From positions 186,001-250,000 of the forward strand of contig NZ_CANLER010000006.1 in the NCBI RefSeq assembly GCF_947489715.1: 64,000 nucleotides of DNA. The letters run 5' to 3'. This DNA comes from an uncultured Roseovarius sp. (GTDB taxonomy: Bacteria; Pseudomonadota; Alphaproteobacteria; Rhodobacterales; Rhodobacteraceae). Made by a program: the position numbers and the translations under genes. Every line of letters begins with the position of its first letter. Position 1 is the stretch's first letter. Below, piece after piece: positions 34,313 to 43,967 of this stretch. The notes beneath the pieces are model-generated. The model did not search any database. It was given only the letters and a program-made list of their open reading frames with translations, and was not told the DNA's origin.

Positions 34313-34735
34313 GTCATAATCCTCATAGTCTGTTGGGCATTGTGGCCCGTTATAGCTCCCGCTCAGGTCGGGTAGCGGCTTTCTCATATGCCCCCTCGGG
34401 CGGCTCTTGTCACCCTCTAACGGGCTGCCAGTGGACATGTCGCATCATGCCTTTGGCCAATCTGCGCCGCCTATAGCACATGGCGCGCCTTTGGCAAACG
34501 TTTTCCCAAATTGGTCAATCATGCAGAAATTGCAAGGGGGGCACAGATTGCGACACTACCAAAGGCCTTACTTAAGTTTTTGTAATCTGGCACAAAACTC
34601 CGCTTATATTTGGTGGAAAACAACTGTCTTACGCCCACATTCACGGCTGTTTTGCCACAAAATCACGTCATCGATGCGGCTTAACGCTCACACAAGCGCA
34701 ACGTTGATTCCCATGCCCGACCAAGCCCGCCTGTC
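34313..34735. other. acpP leader and promoter region
   Basis: About 420 bp between fabG and acpP on the minus strand. No gene is supported. The length is more than an operon gap needs, and part of it is AT-rich, so acpP probably has its own promoter here. Confidence 0.5.
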
Positions 34736-35473
34736 TCAGAGCATCGCCATCCCGCCATTCACATGCAATGTCGTTCCTGTCACATAGCCTGCTTCCGGAC
34801 TGGCAAGGTAGAGAACTGCCGCGGCAATCTCTTCGGCGGAACCCATACGCGCCGCCGGAATCTGGGCGTTGATCTTGCCTTTCTGTTCGTCATTCAACTT
34901 GTCGGTCATGGCCGTGGCAATGAAGCCCGGGGCGACCGCATTGGCAGTGATCCCCCGGCTGGCCACCTCGGCGGCGATGGATTTGGTCATTCCAACCATA
35001 CCCGCCTTTGAGGCTGCATAATTCACCTGACCGGGATTGCCAGTGGCACCTACGATTGAGCTGATATTGATGATCCGGCCCCAACGAGCCTTCATCATTG
35101 GACGCATCACGCCCCGACACAGCCGCATTGTCGCGGTCAGGTTCACGTCAATCACACTTTGCCATTCATCATCCGACATGCGCATGAAAATCTGATCGCG
35201 CGTAATACCGGCATTGTTGACCAAAATATCAACGGCGCCCATGGCCTCGGCGGCCTGTTTCGGCAGCGCATCGACAGCATCGGCGTCACCCAGGTTGCAG
35301 GGCAGCACATGCGTACGTGCACCCAATTCCCCGGCCAGCGCCTCCAGCGGCTCGATACGCGTTCCGCTCAATCCAACAGTTGCACCCGCGCCATGCAGCG
35401 CGCGGGCAATAGCCCCCCCGATTCCCCCCGAGGCACCGGTGACCAGTGCGCATTTTCCCGTCAGATCAAACAT
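34736..35473 (-). CDS. fabG: 3-oxoacyl-[acyl-carrier-protein] reductase
   Basis: A 245-residue short-chain dehydrogenase that reduces 3-oxoacyl-ACP with NADPH. The cofactor loop is TGASGGIGGAIARAL (residues 13-27), NNAGITRD follows, and the catalytic Ser and YAASKAG (Tyr-x3-Lys) are in place near 138-155. A GGAGG-type site precedes the start. Neighbours fabD and acpP confirm the role. Confidence 0.97.
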   Translation of the reverse strand: MFDLTGKCALVTGASGGIGGAIARALHGAGATVGLSGTRIEPLEALAGELGARTHVLPCNLGDADAVDALPKQAAEAMGAVDILVNNAGITRDQIFMRMSDDEWQSVIDVNLTATMRLCRGVMRPMMKARWGRIINISSIVGATGNPGQVNYAASKAGMVGMTKSIAAEVASRGITANAVAPGFIATAMTDKLNDEQKGKINAQIPAARMGSAEEIAAAVLYLASPEAGYVTGTTLHVNGGMAML

Positions 35474-35540
35474 TGACGTCCTCCTTCTTCAAATTCCTGT
35501 CCCTATCGCATTTTTTGTCTGCATGCCGCGCTGTGGCGGC

Positions 35541-36485
35541 CTAACCGTTTTGCATCGCTTCTGCGGCAGCCTTTACGTCATCAGTCGTGCCAATGGCGCG
35601 GCAGGCAATCTCCCGGTCGATGCGGCGCACCATACCCGACAGGGCTTTCCCCGCACCGATTTCCCAGATCTCGTTGACACCCTGCGCCGCCATGAACATC
35701 ACAGATTCCCGCCAACGGACCGATCCCGTCACCTGTTGGACCAGCAAGGACCGGATCATCTCCGGATCGGTGACATTCTCGGCCACGACATTGGCCACAA
35801 CCGGTACGGCAGGCCCTTCTATCTCAATTTGGCTTAACGCCTCGGCCATCACCTCGGCGGCCGGCTCCATCAGAGCACAGTGAAATGGTGCACTGACTGG
35901 CAACAGCATCGCCCGCTTGGCACCGCGCTCCTTGGCCAGATCAACCGCGCGTTCCACCGCGCCCTTGTGGCCCGAGACGACAACCTGCCCCGGATCATTG
36001 TCATTCGCAGCCTGACATACCTCATCCAGCGCAGCATCCTTAGCCACCTCTCGCGCGGCTTCGAAATCAAGACCGAGCAAGGCCGCCATTGCACCCACGC
36101 CCACCGGTACCGCCTTTTGCATCGCCTCACCCCGCGTCCGCAGCAAACGGGCCGTATCGGCAATGCTCAGCGCACCCGCTGCCGCCAGCGCCGAATATTC
36201 GCCCAGCGAATGACCCGCCACACATGCAGCCGCGCCGATGCTGACACCTTCCGCCTCCAGTGCGCGCATCGCCGCCAAAGAGGTTGCCATCAGGGCCGGT
36301 TGCGCGTTTTGGGTCAGGGTAAGCGTGTCCTGATCCCCTTCCCAAATGAGTGTCGACAGCTTTTCGCCCAATGCCTCATCGACCTCGTCGAAAACGGCCT
36401 TGGCGGCCGGGTAGCCCTCTGCCAAATCCTTGCCCATTCCGATGGTCTGTGCACCCTGCCCCGGAAATACGAATGCTCGGCTCAT
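35541..36485 (-). CDS. fabD: Malonyl-CoA:acyl carrier protein transacylase
   Basis: A 314-residue transacylase moving malonyl from CoA to ACP. It opens with AFVFPGQGAQ, has the nucleophile Ser93 in GHSLGEYSALAAAG and the catalytic His in SAPFHCALM (~residue 201). The ATG at 36485 has GGAGG 10 bp upstream; the frame is open for 56 codons more but that stretch is not FabD-like. First gene of the minus-strand fatty-acid block. Confidence 0.96.
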   Translation of the reverse strand: MSRAFVFPGQGAQTIGMGKDLAEGYPAAKAVFDEVDEALGEKLSTLIWEGDQDTLTLTQNAQPALMATSLAAMRALEAEGVSIGAAACVAGHSLGEYSALAAAGALSIADTARLLRTRGEAMQKAVPVGVGAMAALLGLDFEAAREVAKDAALDEVCQAANDNDPGQVVVSGHKGAVERAVDLAKERGAKRAMLLPVSAPFHCALMEPAAEVMAEALSQIEIEGPAVPVVANVVAENVTDPEMIRSLLVQQVTGSVRWRESVMFMAAQGVNEIWEIGAGKALSGMVRRIDREIACRAIGTTDDVKAAAEAMQNG

Positions 36486-36668
36486 CTGTCTCTTGCCTCC
36501 TATTAACCTTTTCTTCCGATACCGCGCCTGCCCGTCAGTGGCAACGCCCAAGCCTAGGCTCGCTCTCCTGTCTGGCGCATCTTTGCACGGCACATGTGCG
36601 TGACTTGCGATTGCTCCCGCCCGCGGATCAGCTAAAACTCTAGCACATCGCAAACAGGAAACGCCCGC

Positions 36669-37904
36669 ATGTCACTCAGCAACTCGCACACCACCTATGG
36701 CGCCGTGACCAAGACTTTTCACTGGTTGACCGCGTTGCTGATCCTTTCCGCAATCCCTCTTGGGATCATCGCCAGCAATCTTGCCCATACGCTACAAGAC
36801 CCCAATGCCATTCCAGACGAGGCAACGCTAAAACTGACCACCACGCTGTTTTCGCTACATAAAACAATTGGTGTAGGCGTCTTCGTCATTGCCATTGCCC
36901 GCATTCTCTGGGCGCTCAACCAGCCCAAACCTGGGCTGCTGAACGGTGACAATGCAACCGAGGCATGGCTGGCCGAAACGGTTCACTGGCTGCTATACGG
37001 TTCGTTGGTGGCGGTGCCTTTGACCGGTTGGATTCACCACGCGGCCACGACCGGATTTGCACCAATCTGGTGGCCCTTTGGCCAGTCGCTGCCCTTTGTC
37101 CCCAAAGACACACATTTGGCGGATTTCACCGGCACGTTGCATTACATCCTGCAATGGGTACTGGTTGCGGCGATCAGTCTGCACATCGTGGGCGCGTTGA
37201 AACATCATGTCATGGACGGCGACGCCACCCTGCGCCGCATGCTGCCGGGACAGACACCGGCGGAGCCGACCGCGCAGCAACCAAACCACGCATTGCCCTT
37301 TGTCACCGCGCTGGCAATCTGGGCCTGCGCCCTTGGCGGGGCCGCAACACTGGGTTGGTTCTCCCATTCCCACAGCGCTGTCGAAGATAGCGCCACAGCG
37401 CCCGCGCTGACACAGGTGGAAAGCGATTGGCAGGTGCAGCAGGGGGTGCTGAGCATCAGCGTGCGCCAGCTTGGGTCGGATGTGACCGGCAGCTTTGCCG
37501 ATTGGACAGCCGATATCAGCTATGACGAGACGCCAGATGACCTTGGCCAACATGGTCAGGTCGAGGTCACGATTGCAACAACGTCGCTGACCCTCGGTTC
37601 GGTCACCGATCAGGCAAAAGGCGCGGGATATCTCGATACCGGCAGTCATGCCACGGCTGTGTTTGCTGCCGATCTGATGGTGCGTGATGATGGCCATGTT
37701 GCAGTCGGCACACTCACAATCCGAGATCAGGCTGTACCCGTAGAGATGCCATTTGACCTGAATATAGATGGCGACACTGCGACCGCCACCGGCAGCCTCA
37801 GTGTAGACAGACGGGAATTCGGGATCGGCACCGACGTAAAGGATGAAGGCTCGCTTGGCTTTACGGTTGAGATCAGTTTTGAGCTGACGGCAACCCGGCA
37901 ATAG
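36669..37904 (+). CDS. Cytochrome b561 fused to a YceI domain
   Basis: A 411-residue fusion. Residues 1-~190 are a four-helix cytochrome b561 with haem-ligand histidines (TFHWLTALL, LHKTIGVGVF, VHWLLYGSL, LHIVGALKHHVM). A further helix (LPFVTALAIWACALGGAATLGWF) leads to a periplasmic YceI-like lipocalin domain (~245-411), which in relatives binds isoprenoids such as quinones. The domain pair suggests electron transfer between membrane quinone and a periplasmic acceptor. It diverges from fabD. Confidence 0.9.
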   Translation: MSLSNSHTTYGAVTKTFHWLTALLILSAIPLGIIASNLAHTLQDPNAIPDEATLKLTTTLFSLHKTIGVGVFVIAIARILWALNQPKPGLLNGDNATEAWLAETVHWLLYGSLVAVPLTGWIHHAATTGFAPIWWPFGQSLPFVPKDTHLADFTGTLHYILQWVLVAAISLHIVGALKHHVMDGDATLRRMLPGQTPAEPTAQQPNHALPFVTALAIWACALGGAATLGWFSHSHSAVEDSATAPALTQVESDWQVQQGVLSISVRQLGSDVTGSFADWTADISYDETPDDLGQHGQVEVTIATTSLTLGSVTDQAKGAGYLDTGSHATAVFAADLMVRDDGHVAVGTLTIRDQAVPVEMPFDLNIDGDTATATGSLSVDRREFGIGTDVKDEGSLGFTVEISFELTATRQ

Positions 37905-38226
37905 GCCGGGTCGGACTGGCACGAAAAGGCGCATCGCTCGCGCCAAGCTCATCAATGATGTTCAATCCCCCGGAACACCATCACTTGATTAGCGGCCCCT
38001 GCCCGGACCCTAATACCATGTCCTGATGTTGTGAAACCCGGGATCGGCCCGGAGGGTTCACAAACAGCCGCAATATTTTAGGCAGCGCGATTTTCATCAA
38101 ATGGGGGTTTCGCCCTCCTTGCAGCTTTGTTCTCTGGACCACCGAACCGCACCACATACGCCAAATAATGCCACATTACCCGATCATCGCTTGGCAAAAC
38201 CCGCCCAAGACCTTAGATGCTCGCTC
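37905..38226. other. Leader region upstream of rbfA with strong hairpin
   Basis: About 320 bp with no gene. Just after the b561 gene a 7-bp hairpin (ACCCGGC/GCCGGGT, 37893-37911) has the stop codon in its loop. A second, larger hairpin at 38029-38063 is described separately. The promoter for rbfA should lie here. Confidence 0.45.
38029..38063 (+). other. Two-part hairpin in the rbfA leader
   Basis: An outer stem TTGTGAA/TTCACAA (38029-38035 with 38057-38063) and an inner stem CCGGG/CCCGG (38038-38042 with 38048-38052) are separated by an asymmetric internal loop. No U-run follows, so it is not a standard terminator. It could be a leader structure or a protein site about 165 bp upstream of rbfA. 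Confidence 0.35.
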
Positions 38227-38622
38227 ATGGCAAAGAACAAGTTTCATGATGGCCCAGGACCGTCGCAGCGTCAGTTGCGGGTGGGTGAGTTGATCCGCCG
38301 GACGTTGTCCGAGGTGCTGATGCGTGGCGATATCCACGATCCTGATCTGAATCGGCTTTCGGTGACGGTGGGCGAGGTTCGTACCTCGCCCGATCTGAAG
38401 GTTGCCACCGCCTATGTTCTTCCACTGGGCGGCAAAGGCCAAGACGAGTTAATCAGCTTGCTGGCCCGCAACAAGCACGAGTTACGGCGGATCATCGGCA
38501 AAAAACTGGAGCTGAAATACGCGCCTGACCTGCGGTTTCGGCTGGACCAGACTTTTGACCAGATGGATGAAACACGGCGGCTGTTCTCTCAGGACGACGT
38601 GCGCCGGGATCTGGATGAGTGA
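38227..38622 (+). CDS. rbfA: Ribosome-binding factor A
   Basis: A 131-residue KH-like protein that helps mature the 30S subunit by binding helix 1 of 16S r[39 protein letters not shown] and [14 protein letters not shown] match the family in order. ATG at 38227 gives the usual length; the frame extends upstream without conservation. It overlaps the next gene by 4 bp (ATGA) and lies near truB, a frequent association. Confidence 0.95.
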   Translation: MAKNKFHDGPGPSQRQLRVGELIRRTLSEVLMRGDIHDPDLNRLSVTVGEVRTSPDLKVATAYVLPLGGKGQDELISLLARNKHELRRIIGKKLELKYAPDLRFRLDQTFDQMDETRRLFSQDDVRRDLDE

Positions 38623-39359
38623 TGCGACCTTATTGGTTCATCGCACTGATCGCATGGGCCGCACCGGGCTGGGCGGTTGAATGCCGCGACCTGAGCTTCA
38701 AGGATAACACCTATACGGTTTGCGAAGTGGACGCCGCGGCAGAAGATCTGCGTCTCTTTCTGAACCACCCCGAAACCGGCAAGCCGTTGGGAAACTTTAC
38801 CAGCATAGAAAAACTGGTTGAGGATGAGGGTAAACTGGCCTTTGCGATGAATGCGGGCATGTACCACACTGATCGACGTCCCGTGGGACATTATGCCGAA
38901 GGGGGTGAAGCGCTTGCACCAGTGATCACGCGCGAGGGGCCTGGCAATTTCGGATTGTTGCCAAACGGGGTTTTCTGCATTCGCGACGGACGCGCCGATG
39001 TCTATGAAACCAATCGCTTTGTTGAGGAAGAACCTGCCTGCACATATGCCAGCCAGTCTGGACCGATGCTGGTGATCGACGGTGCCCTGCACCCGCGTTT
39101 TCTGCCCGACAGCGACAGCAGATATATCCGCAACGGTGTCGGCACCAGCGCCGATGGCGCGCGCGCCGTGTTTGTCATCTCGGCCCGACCCGTTACATTT
39201 CACCAGTTTGGCAGCTTTTTCCGGGACGGGCTGAAACTGCCACAAGCGCTTTATTTCGATGGCAATATTTCGCGCCTTTATGCACCGGGGCTGAACCGGT
39301 TCGATGGCGGCTTCCCGATGGGACCTATGGTGGGCGTCGTGGCAGACGCGCCCGAATGA
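38619..39359 (+). CDS. DUF2233 phosphodiester glycosidase-family protein
   Basis: A 246-residue secreted protein with a signal peptide ([13 protein letters not shown], cleavage near residue 17). It has DUF2233 hallmarks: [71 protein letters not shown] and [17 protein letters not shown]. The fold is shared with the phosphodiester glycosidase NAGPA. It overlaps rbfA by 4 bp and precedes truB, so it is co-transcribed with RNA/ribosome genes. Substrate unknown. Confidence 0.9.
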   Translation: MMRPYWFIALIAWAAPGWAVECRDLSFKDNTYTVCEVDAAAEDLRLFLNHPETGKPLGNFTSIEKLVEDEGKLAFAMNAGMYHTDRRPVGHYAEGGEALAPVITREGPGNFGLLPNGVFCIRDGRADVYETNRFVEEEPACTYASQSGPMLVIDGALHPRFLPDSDSRYIRNGVGTSADGARAVFVISARPVTFHQFGSFFRDGLKLPQALYFDGNISRLYAPGLNRFDGGFPMGPMVGVVADAPE

Positions 39360-39414
39360 TTGACGCCCGAGCCCCGGCAAGGTAACGCGCACTCCTATCG
39401 GAAATGACGGGTGA

Positions 39415-40323
39415 ATGATGGCACGCAAACGCAAGGGTCGCGACGTTTCAGGCTGGCTGGTGGTGGACAAGCCTGCGGGTATGACCTCAACCTCGGTGGT
39501 GAACAAGGTGCGTTGGGCATTGCAGGCCAAGAAGGCCGGGCATGCGGGCACACTGGATCCCGAGGCGACAGGCGTGCTGGCTGTGGCCCTGGGCGAGGCC
39601 ACCAAGACCGTCCCCTATATCACCGATGCGTTGAAGGCCTACTCCTTCTGCGTGCGGCTGGGCCAGGCAACCAATACCGACGATGCCGAGGGCGAGGTGA
39701 TCGCTGAAAGCGACGCGCGACCCGACGATGCCGCAATCAAGGCGGCGTTGGGTGCTTTCGTAGGTGACATCCAGCAGGTACCGCCCAAGTTTTCGGCCGT
39801 AAAAATCGACGGGCAGCGCGCGTATAAACTGGCCCGCGAAGGTGAGGATGTTGAAATTGCAGCCCGGCCACTATGGGTCGAAGAGTTGGTGCTGACCGAT
39901 CGGCCTGATGCGGACCATGTGACGTTTGAAATGACATGCGGCAAGGGCGGTTATGTGCGCGCCATTGCCCGTGATCTGGGGGCCGCTTTGGGCTGTTACG
40001 GCCACGTGGTTTGGCTCAGGCGACTTTGGTCGGGGCCTTTCGACGCCGACGACGGGATCAGCATCGACGAGATTGACAGGTTGGCACAATGCCCCGAACT
40101 GGACGCACATCTGCGCCCGCTGGAAGAGGGGCTTGCCGATCTGCCCATGCTACCCTGCACACCTGAAAGCGCCGCGAAACTGCGCAATGGCAACCCCGGA
40201 ATGGTGATCGCCCGTGACGTGGAATATGGCGATGAGTGCTGGGCCGCACTGGACGGGCACGCCGTGGCCGTGGGCCGCTACAAGGCAGGCGAACTACACC
40301 CCAGCCGGGTGTTCAACCTGTAA
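39415..40323 (+). CDS. truB: tRNA pseudouridine(55) synthase
   Basis: A 302-residue enzyme making pseudouridine 55 in the T loop of tRNAs. The catalytic Asp is in [15 protein letters not shown] (~residue 47), the Tyr motif in [13 protein letters not shown], and [16 protein letters not shown] is the third conserved block. Two adjacent ATG codons (39415, 39418) are possible starts. It closes the rbfA-DUF2233-truB run. Confidence 0.96.
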   Translation: MMARKRKGRDVSGWLVVDKPAGMTSTSVVNKVRWALQAKKAGHAGTLDPEATGVLAVALGEATKTVPYITDALKAYSFCVRLGQATNTDDAEGEVIAESDARPDDAAIKAALGAFVGDIQQVPPKFSAVKIDGQRAYKLAREGEDVEIAARPLWVEELVLTDRPDADHVTFEMTCGKGGYVRAIARDLGAALGCYGHVVWLRRLWSGPFDADDGISIDEIDRLAQCPELDAHLRPLEEGLADLPMLPCTPESAAKLRNGNPGMVIARDVEYGDECWAALDGHAVAVGRYKAGELHPSRVFNL

Positions 40324-40441
40324 GACCGTCAATTAAATCCCCACCGGAGTTTTTGATAGGCCCGCGCATCATACTTGGATTGATCGTGCGGATGATTACT
40401 GTCATTGCGTGGGAAAACGCGAACGGGTGAAGGGGAAAGAA

Positions 40442-41023
40442 GTGGCACATCAACCGAACGTTTCAGCCCAGGAGCATGATCCCGGCGGGAAGGTCCGGTT
40501 GCGGCTTCCCGATGGCGTGATCGGCGGGGCGACATTTTCACCCTGTGGCCGCTACCGGCAGGCCCTGACACGGGACTGGACACCGCAAGGCACCGCGCCC
40601 CGTGCCATCGTGTTCATCGGCATGAATCCGTCGGTCGCGGCTGCGGATATCTCTGACCCGACCTGCCACCGCGAGCTGATGTTCGCCCGCGACTGGGGCT
40701 ATACCCGCTACCTGAAGGGCAACATGCTGGATTGGCGCGCAACCTCGCCCAAGGACATTCCGGTTGATCCTGCGATGGCGTGCAGCCCCGATAACATCCC
40801 CGCGTTGATCGACATGGCAAATGAGGCCGAGACCCTGGTGATGGCCTATGGAAGGCTGCACAAACGGTTCAATGGCATCGTTGCCGAAGTGCTGGCCGCA
40901 ATGCAGGCAACGGGAAAGCCGCTGATGTGCCTCGGCCTCAATCAGGATGGTTCGGCAAAGCACCCACTTTACCTACGCAAGGACAGCAAGCTCCGCGAGT
41001 TTCCAATGCCGCTGTTGTCATGA
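40442..41023 (+). CDS. DUF1643 domain protein
   Basis: A ~193-residue protein of the DUF1643 family: FSPCGRYRQALTRDW, FIGMNPSVAAADISDPTCHREL, FARDWGYTRYLKGNMLDWRAT and LCLGLNQDGSAKHPLYL are the family's blocks. Biochemical role unknown. The GTG at 40442 has GGGG 6 bp upstream; another in-frame GTG at 40409 would add 11 residues. It is 118 bp after truB and probably has its own promoter. Confidence 0.85.
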   Translation: MAHQPNVSAQEHDPGGKVRLRLPDGVIGGATFSPCGRYRQALTRDWTPQGTAPRAIVFIGMNPSVAAADISDPTCHRELMFARDWGYTRYLKGNMLDWRATSPKDIPVDPAMACSPDNIPALIDMANEAETLVMAYGRLHKRFNGIVAEVLAAMQATGKPLMCLGLNQDGSAKHPLYLRKDSKLREFPMPLLS

Positions 41024-41117
41024 CGCCTCAAATTGTTGTGGCGGGCAAATCTGATGCGCTCCCGATACCAGCAAACCCTAGTTAGTAAATCGCACCAATC
41101 CCTGACCACTATTCCTG

Positions 41118-41441
41118 CTAGGCCAGATCGGGCATATGCGCCGTGCCCCAGTCATGAAGCGCATTCATCACCGGTGCCAATGCCTTCCCCTTTTCGCTCA
41201 AACGATATTCCCACCGCGGTGGATTGTTTGAATATTGATGCCGAACCAGAATATCCGCGCCCTCCAGCCGTTTCAGTCGGCTCGACAGGGTATTAGGAGA
41301 AACATCCAGCAGATCCTGTAAATCCTGGAACCGCCGCGGTCCTTCCAGAAAGAACTCGCGCAGGATCAGAAGCGACCATTGATCCCCCATCACATTCGTC
41401 GCCCGCATGATCGGACAGTTCTCGCGGTTCGGTTTTTCCAT
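41118..41441 (-). CDS. HxlR-family transcriptional regulator
   Basis: A 107-residue MarR-like winged helix regulator. An N-terminal Cys (RENCPIMRATNVMGDQWSLLIL) is at the position used for redox or electrophile sensing in relatives. SPNTLSSRLKRLEGADIL is the recognition helix and YRLSEKGKAL the wing. It diverges from a membrane protein gene, with a palindrome in the shared promoter region, and probably controls that gene and itself. Confidence 0.92.
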   Translation of the reverse strand: MEKPNRENCPIMRATNVMGDQWSLLILREFFLEGPRRFQDLQDLLDVSPNTLSSRLKRLEGADILVRHQYSNNPPRWEYRLSEKGKALAPVMNALHDWGTAHMPDLA

Positions 41442-41478
41442 AAGCGCAATATAGGCGCCAAATTCAAAATGTGAATTG

Positions 41479-41495
41479 ACTATAATATCTATAGT
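41479..41495. promoter_or_regulatory. ACTATA-N5-TATAGT palindrome, candidate HxlR operator
   Basis: A perfect 6-bp inverted repeat with a 5-bp spacer between the divergent HxlR gene and membrane protein gene. TTGACT at 41476-41481 overlaps it and could be the -35 box for the plus-strand gene, so binding would block transcription. Such sites are typical of HxlR-family regulators. Confidence 0.55.
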
Positions 41496-41527
41496 AACTA
41501 CTTAAAACGTATTCATAGGAGATTCCC

Positions 41528-42262
41528 ATGCTTGATGCTTTTTTTCTTGGCTACATCCACTTCTTCGCCGTGCTGCTGCCGGTGCTGGCTCTCAGCCTCG
41601 TTGCCATCGGCGCCACCAAGGCCGGACTGACCACCCCGCAATTGCGCCTTGCGATCCTGATCCCTGCCGCCCTGCTGGGTGCCTGGTATGCTGTTGCCAT
41701 GCGGCTCTCGCAAATCGGCGCCTTCAATGTCCCGGCAACGCTGGGCGACCCGCCGGTGGTGCTGATGTTCCTTTTTGGCGGCGCTTTCGGCCTATGGGCG
41801 CTGGCACGGCTCACCAAAATCGGTCGCGCGATCAGCGATCAGATCGACATCGGCCTGCTGGCCGCCTACCAGATTCCGCGTGTGATGGGCGGGCTATTCC
41901 TGATCGGCTGGGCCGCGGGTGTGATCCCGTGGCAATTCGCCCTGCCCGCCGGGCTGGGGGACATCTGGGCTGGTATCGCGGGCTATCAGGCCTGGTCTGC
42001 GGTAAGACGGGGAGCACCGGACGCCAGGCGCAAACTTGTACAAGCCAATGTCATCGGCATGATCGATTTCCTGGTGGCCGTACTGACTGGCATCATGACC
42101 TCAGAAGGTTTTCTGCACATCTGGGCCCATGACACACCCAACATCATCAACCTGCACCCGCTGGCCATGTTCCCCGGTTTCTTCGTCCCTATCTTTCTGG
42201 CCTTTCACCTGGTCTCGATCAGCAGACTGCACCGATCCTCCAAAAACTTCGTGACAGCCTGA
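41528..42262 (+). CDS. Multi-pass membrane protein controlled by HxlR
   Basis: A 244-residue inner-membrane protein with about six to seven hydrophobic helices, not assigned to a family. AGGAG lies 6 bp before the ATG. It is the only gene diverging from the HxlR regulator, so it is the likely target. By analogy with other HxlR partners it may respond to reactive or toxic compounds, but no catalytic motif is visible. It ends just before a bidirectional terminator. Confidence 0.82.
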   Translation: MLDAFFLGYIHFFAVLLPVLALSLVAIGATKAGLTTPQLRLAILIPAALLGAWYAVAMRLSQIGAFNVPATLGDPPVVLMFLFGGAFGLWALARLTKIGRAISDQIDIGLLAAYQIPRVMGGLFLIGWAAGVIPWQFALPAGLGDIWAGIAGYQAWSAVRRGAPDARRKLVQANVIGMIDFLVAVLTGIMTSEGFLHIWAHDTPNIINLHPLAMFPGFFVPIFLAFHLVSISRLHRSSKNFVTA

Positions 42263-42314
42263 TGAGGTACAGGCCAGAGCGGACCCTCTGGCCTGTCACC
42301 ACCCTGCAACAAAA

Positions 42315-42348
42315 AAACGCGCGCATCACCAGAATGATACGCGCGTTT
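42315..42348. terminator. Bidirectional rho-independent terminator
   Basis: AAACGCGCG-C-ATCA (42315-42328) pairs with TGAT-A-CGCGCGTTT (42335-42348) around a CCAGAA loop, with one mismatch. A-rich and T-rich flanks on opposite sides make it work for both the membrane protein gene and the convergent protease gene. Confidence 0.85.
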
Positions 42349-42382
42349 CATTTGTCTTTTTGCGCGCTGTGCGCGGCTCAGA

Positions 42383-43606
42383 TCAGAGCCAGAAGTCGCC
42401 GGCGTCCAGATGATTGAGCTGAACATTATGCAAGGTGATCGAACTGTCATCGTCCGTCGTGATCACCACGTGTTTGTTCACCTGTTTGGCCGCTTTGGAA
42501 ACGTCACCAAAGCTATCGAAACCATCAACATTGCGCAGGTCGATTTTCTCAAATGCTGTGTTGGCATTGAAATCCATCACCTTGTCGTGGCCGTGGTTGT
42601 TGGCAAAGACAAAACGGTCTGAGTGCTTTTCACCTCTCAGGATGTCATTACCGGCCCCGCCAATCAGGATATCCTCTTGACTGCCACCCCTGAGCAGATC
42701 GTTTTGGTTGCCGCCTTCAAGCTTGTCACGACCGTGACCGCCTTTCAGCACGTCTTTACCGTCCTTACCCAGCAGCCTGTCATTACCATAATTGCCGACA
42801 AGCTTGTCGTTGCCGGAACCACCATCCACAAGGTCGTCATCATCGCCGCCATATAGCCGATCCCAGCCACCGCGACCAATCAACGTATCATTGCCTTCGT
42901 TGCCCAAGATCGTGTCAGATCCGCCGCTTCCGACAAGCCGTTGATCCTCGCTCGTATCCGGTGGCGGCGGCGGGGGGGGTGTCGGGTCTACATCTGGATC
43001 CGGCGTGGGATCGGGTGTCGGATCAGGATCGGGTGTCGGACCCGGGTTCGTCGGCGCGTCGTCCTGAACACCGTAAATTTCCTGAATGCCCTCAATATCG
43101 TCAGCCTGCAGGCCTATCTTACGCACCGTTGATGTCATGATCGAATCGCTGTCGACATGACCCAGACCCAGCGAATGGCCCAGTTCGTGCAGCACCACGC
43201 TTGCAAAAAGCAGCGGGTCGGTGTTGAAGCGATCCAGCGTGTCCAGCATTACATCACCGGCAATCGCCGATCCCCACGAAGATGGGTAGAATGCGTATCC
43301 AGCCGTGCCGCCCGGAATTTCGCCAAAGAAGATGCGAATATCCGCGTCGTTTCCGACCCCTGCGGCACCGCCACCATCAGCAACTTGTTTGAATTCGATA
43401 TCGCCGTATTTCGACCATTCGGCGAAGGCATCGGCGATCACTTTGGTGTAATTATAGTCCAGAAAAGAATTTCCAGAGACTGATGTCTTGGTACTGGTAC
43501 CGAACCGCGAGATATCAAGCCCCGCGCCAGCGATACTCCAGGTTACGGTTCCCCCAGGGGTACCAAGTGTGCTCGATCCCCACTTCGATCCTACTACATT
43601 TGCCAA
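42383..43606 (-). CDS. Serralysin-like M10 metalloprotease with RTX repeats (paralogue 1)
   Basis: A ~407-residue secreted protease. The catalytic domain has the zinc motif VVLHELGHSLGLGH (HExxHxxGxxH) with the Met-turn in DSIMTS. A Pro/Asp-rich linker (PDPDPTPDPTPDPD) leads to RTX nonapeptides (GGSGNDKL, GNEGNDTL). There is no Sec signal; a type I signal is expected at the C-terminus, which ends in AGDFWL. A TTG at 43606, with GAGG 8 bp upstream, lines up with the starts of its two paralogues (M-P/A-N-x-x-G-x-K-W-G). No type I exporter genes are in the window. Confidence 0.88.
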   Translation of the reverse strand: MANVVGSKWGSSTLGTPGGTVTWSIAGAGLDISRFGTSTKTSVSGNSFLDYNYTKVIADAFAEWSKYGDIEFKQVADGGGAAGVGNDADIRIFFGEIPGGTAGYAFYPSSWGSAIAGDVMLDTLDRFNTDPLLFASVVLHELGHSLGLGHVDSDSIMTSTVRKIGLQADDIEGIQEIYGVQDDAPTNPGPTPDPDPTPDPTPDPDVDPTPPPPPPPDTSEDQRLVGSGGSDTILGNEGNDTLIGRGGWDRLYGGDDDDLVDGGSGNDKLVGNYGNDRLLGKDGKDVLKGGHGRDKLEGGNQNDLLRGGSQEDILIGGAGNDILRGEKHSDRFVFANNHGHDKVMDFNANTAFEKIDLRNVDGFDSFGDVSKAAKQVNKHVVITTDDDSSITLHNVQLNHLDAGDFWL

Positions 43607-43967
43607 TTCAGACACCTCAATGCTTGTTGTCGTTCATCCCGGGATCAGTGCTAAACACGTCACGGGACTTCACTCAACAACGTTCCCATCGCCCCCCTCG
43701 TTGCCCGCGGGAATCCGCCAGCAAGGAACCATTTAATGGTTAATAAAGGCGGAATTATGCTCGAAATGTCATATCGCTGCCGCAAATCTGCCGAAAACGC
43801 AGTCGCAAAATCAATCTAAAGTTGCGTGAAGTCGTAGGCGCGGCAAAGACCTGCCCAAAGCAGCCGCAAAATTTACGTTGAACCGCCGACGCATACATTA
43901 AGCACTGGCGCGCCGAGCTTAACTTCTGCGGATTGGGGCAGCTTTCTGATCTCGGATCGACATCACC
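43607..43967. other. Intergenic region between RTX protease genes 1 and 2
   Basis: About 360 bp with no gene. It has an AT-rich stretch just upstream of protease 1, probably its promoter, and a TTAAGC/GCTTAA repeat at 43898-43922 around a GGCGCGCC palindrome. The repeat lies near the end of protease 2 but has no T-run. Confidence 0.45.
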
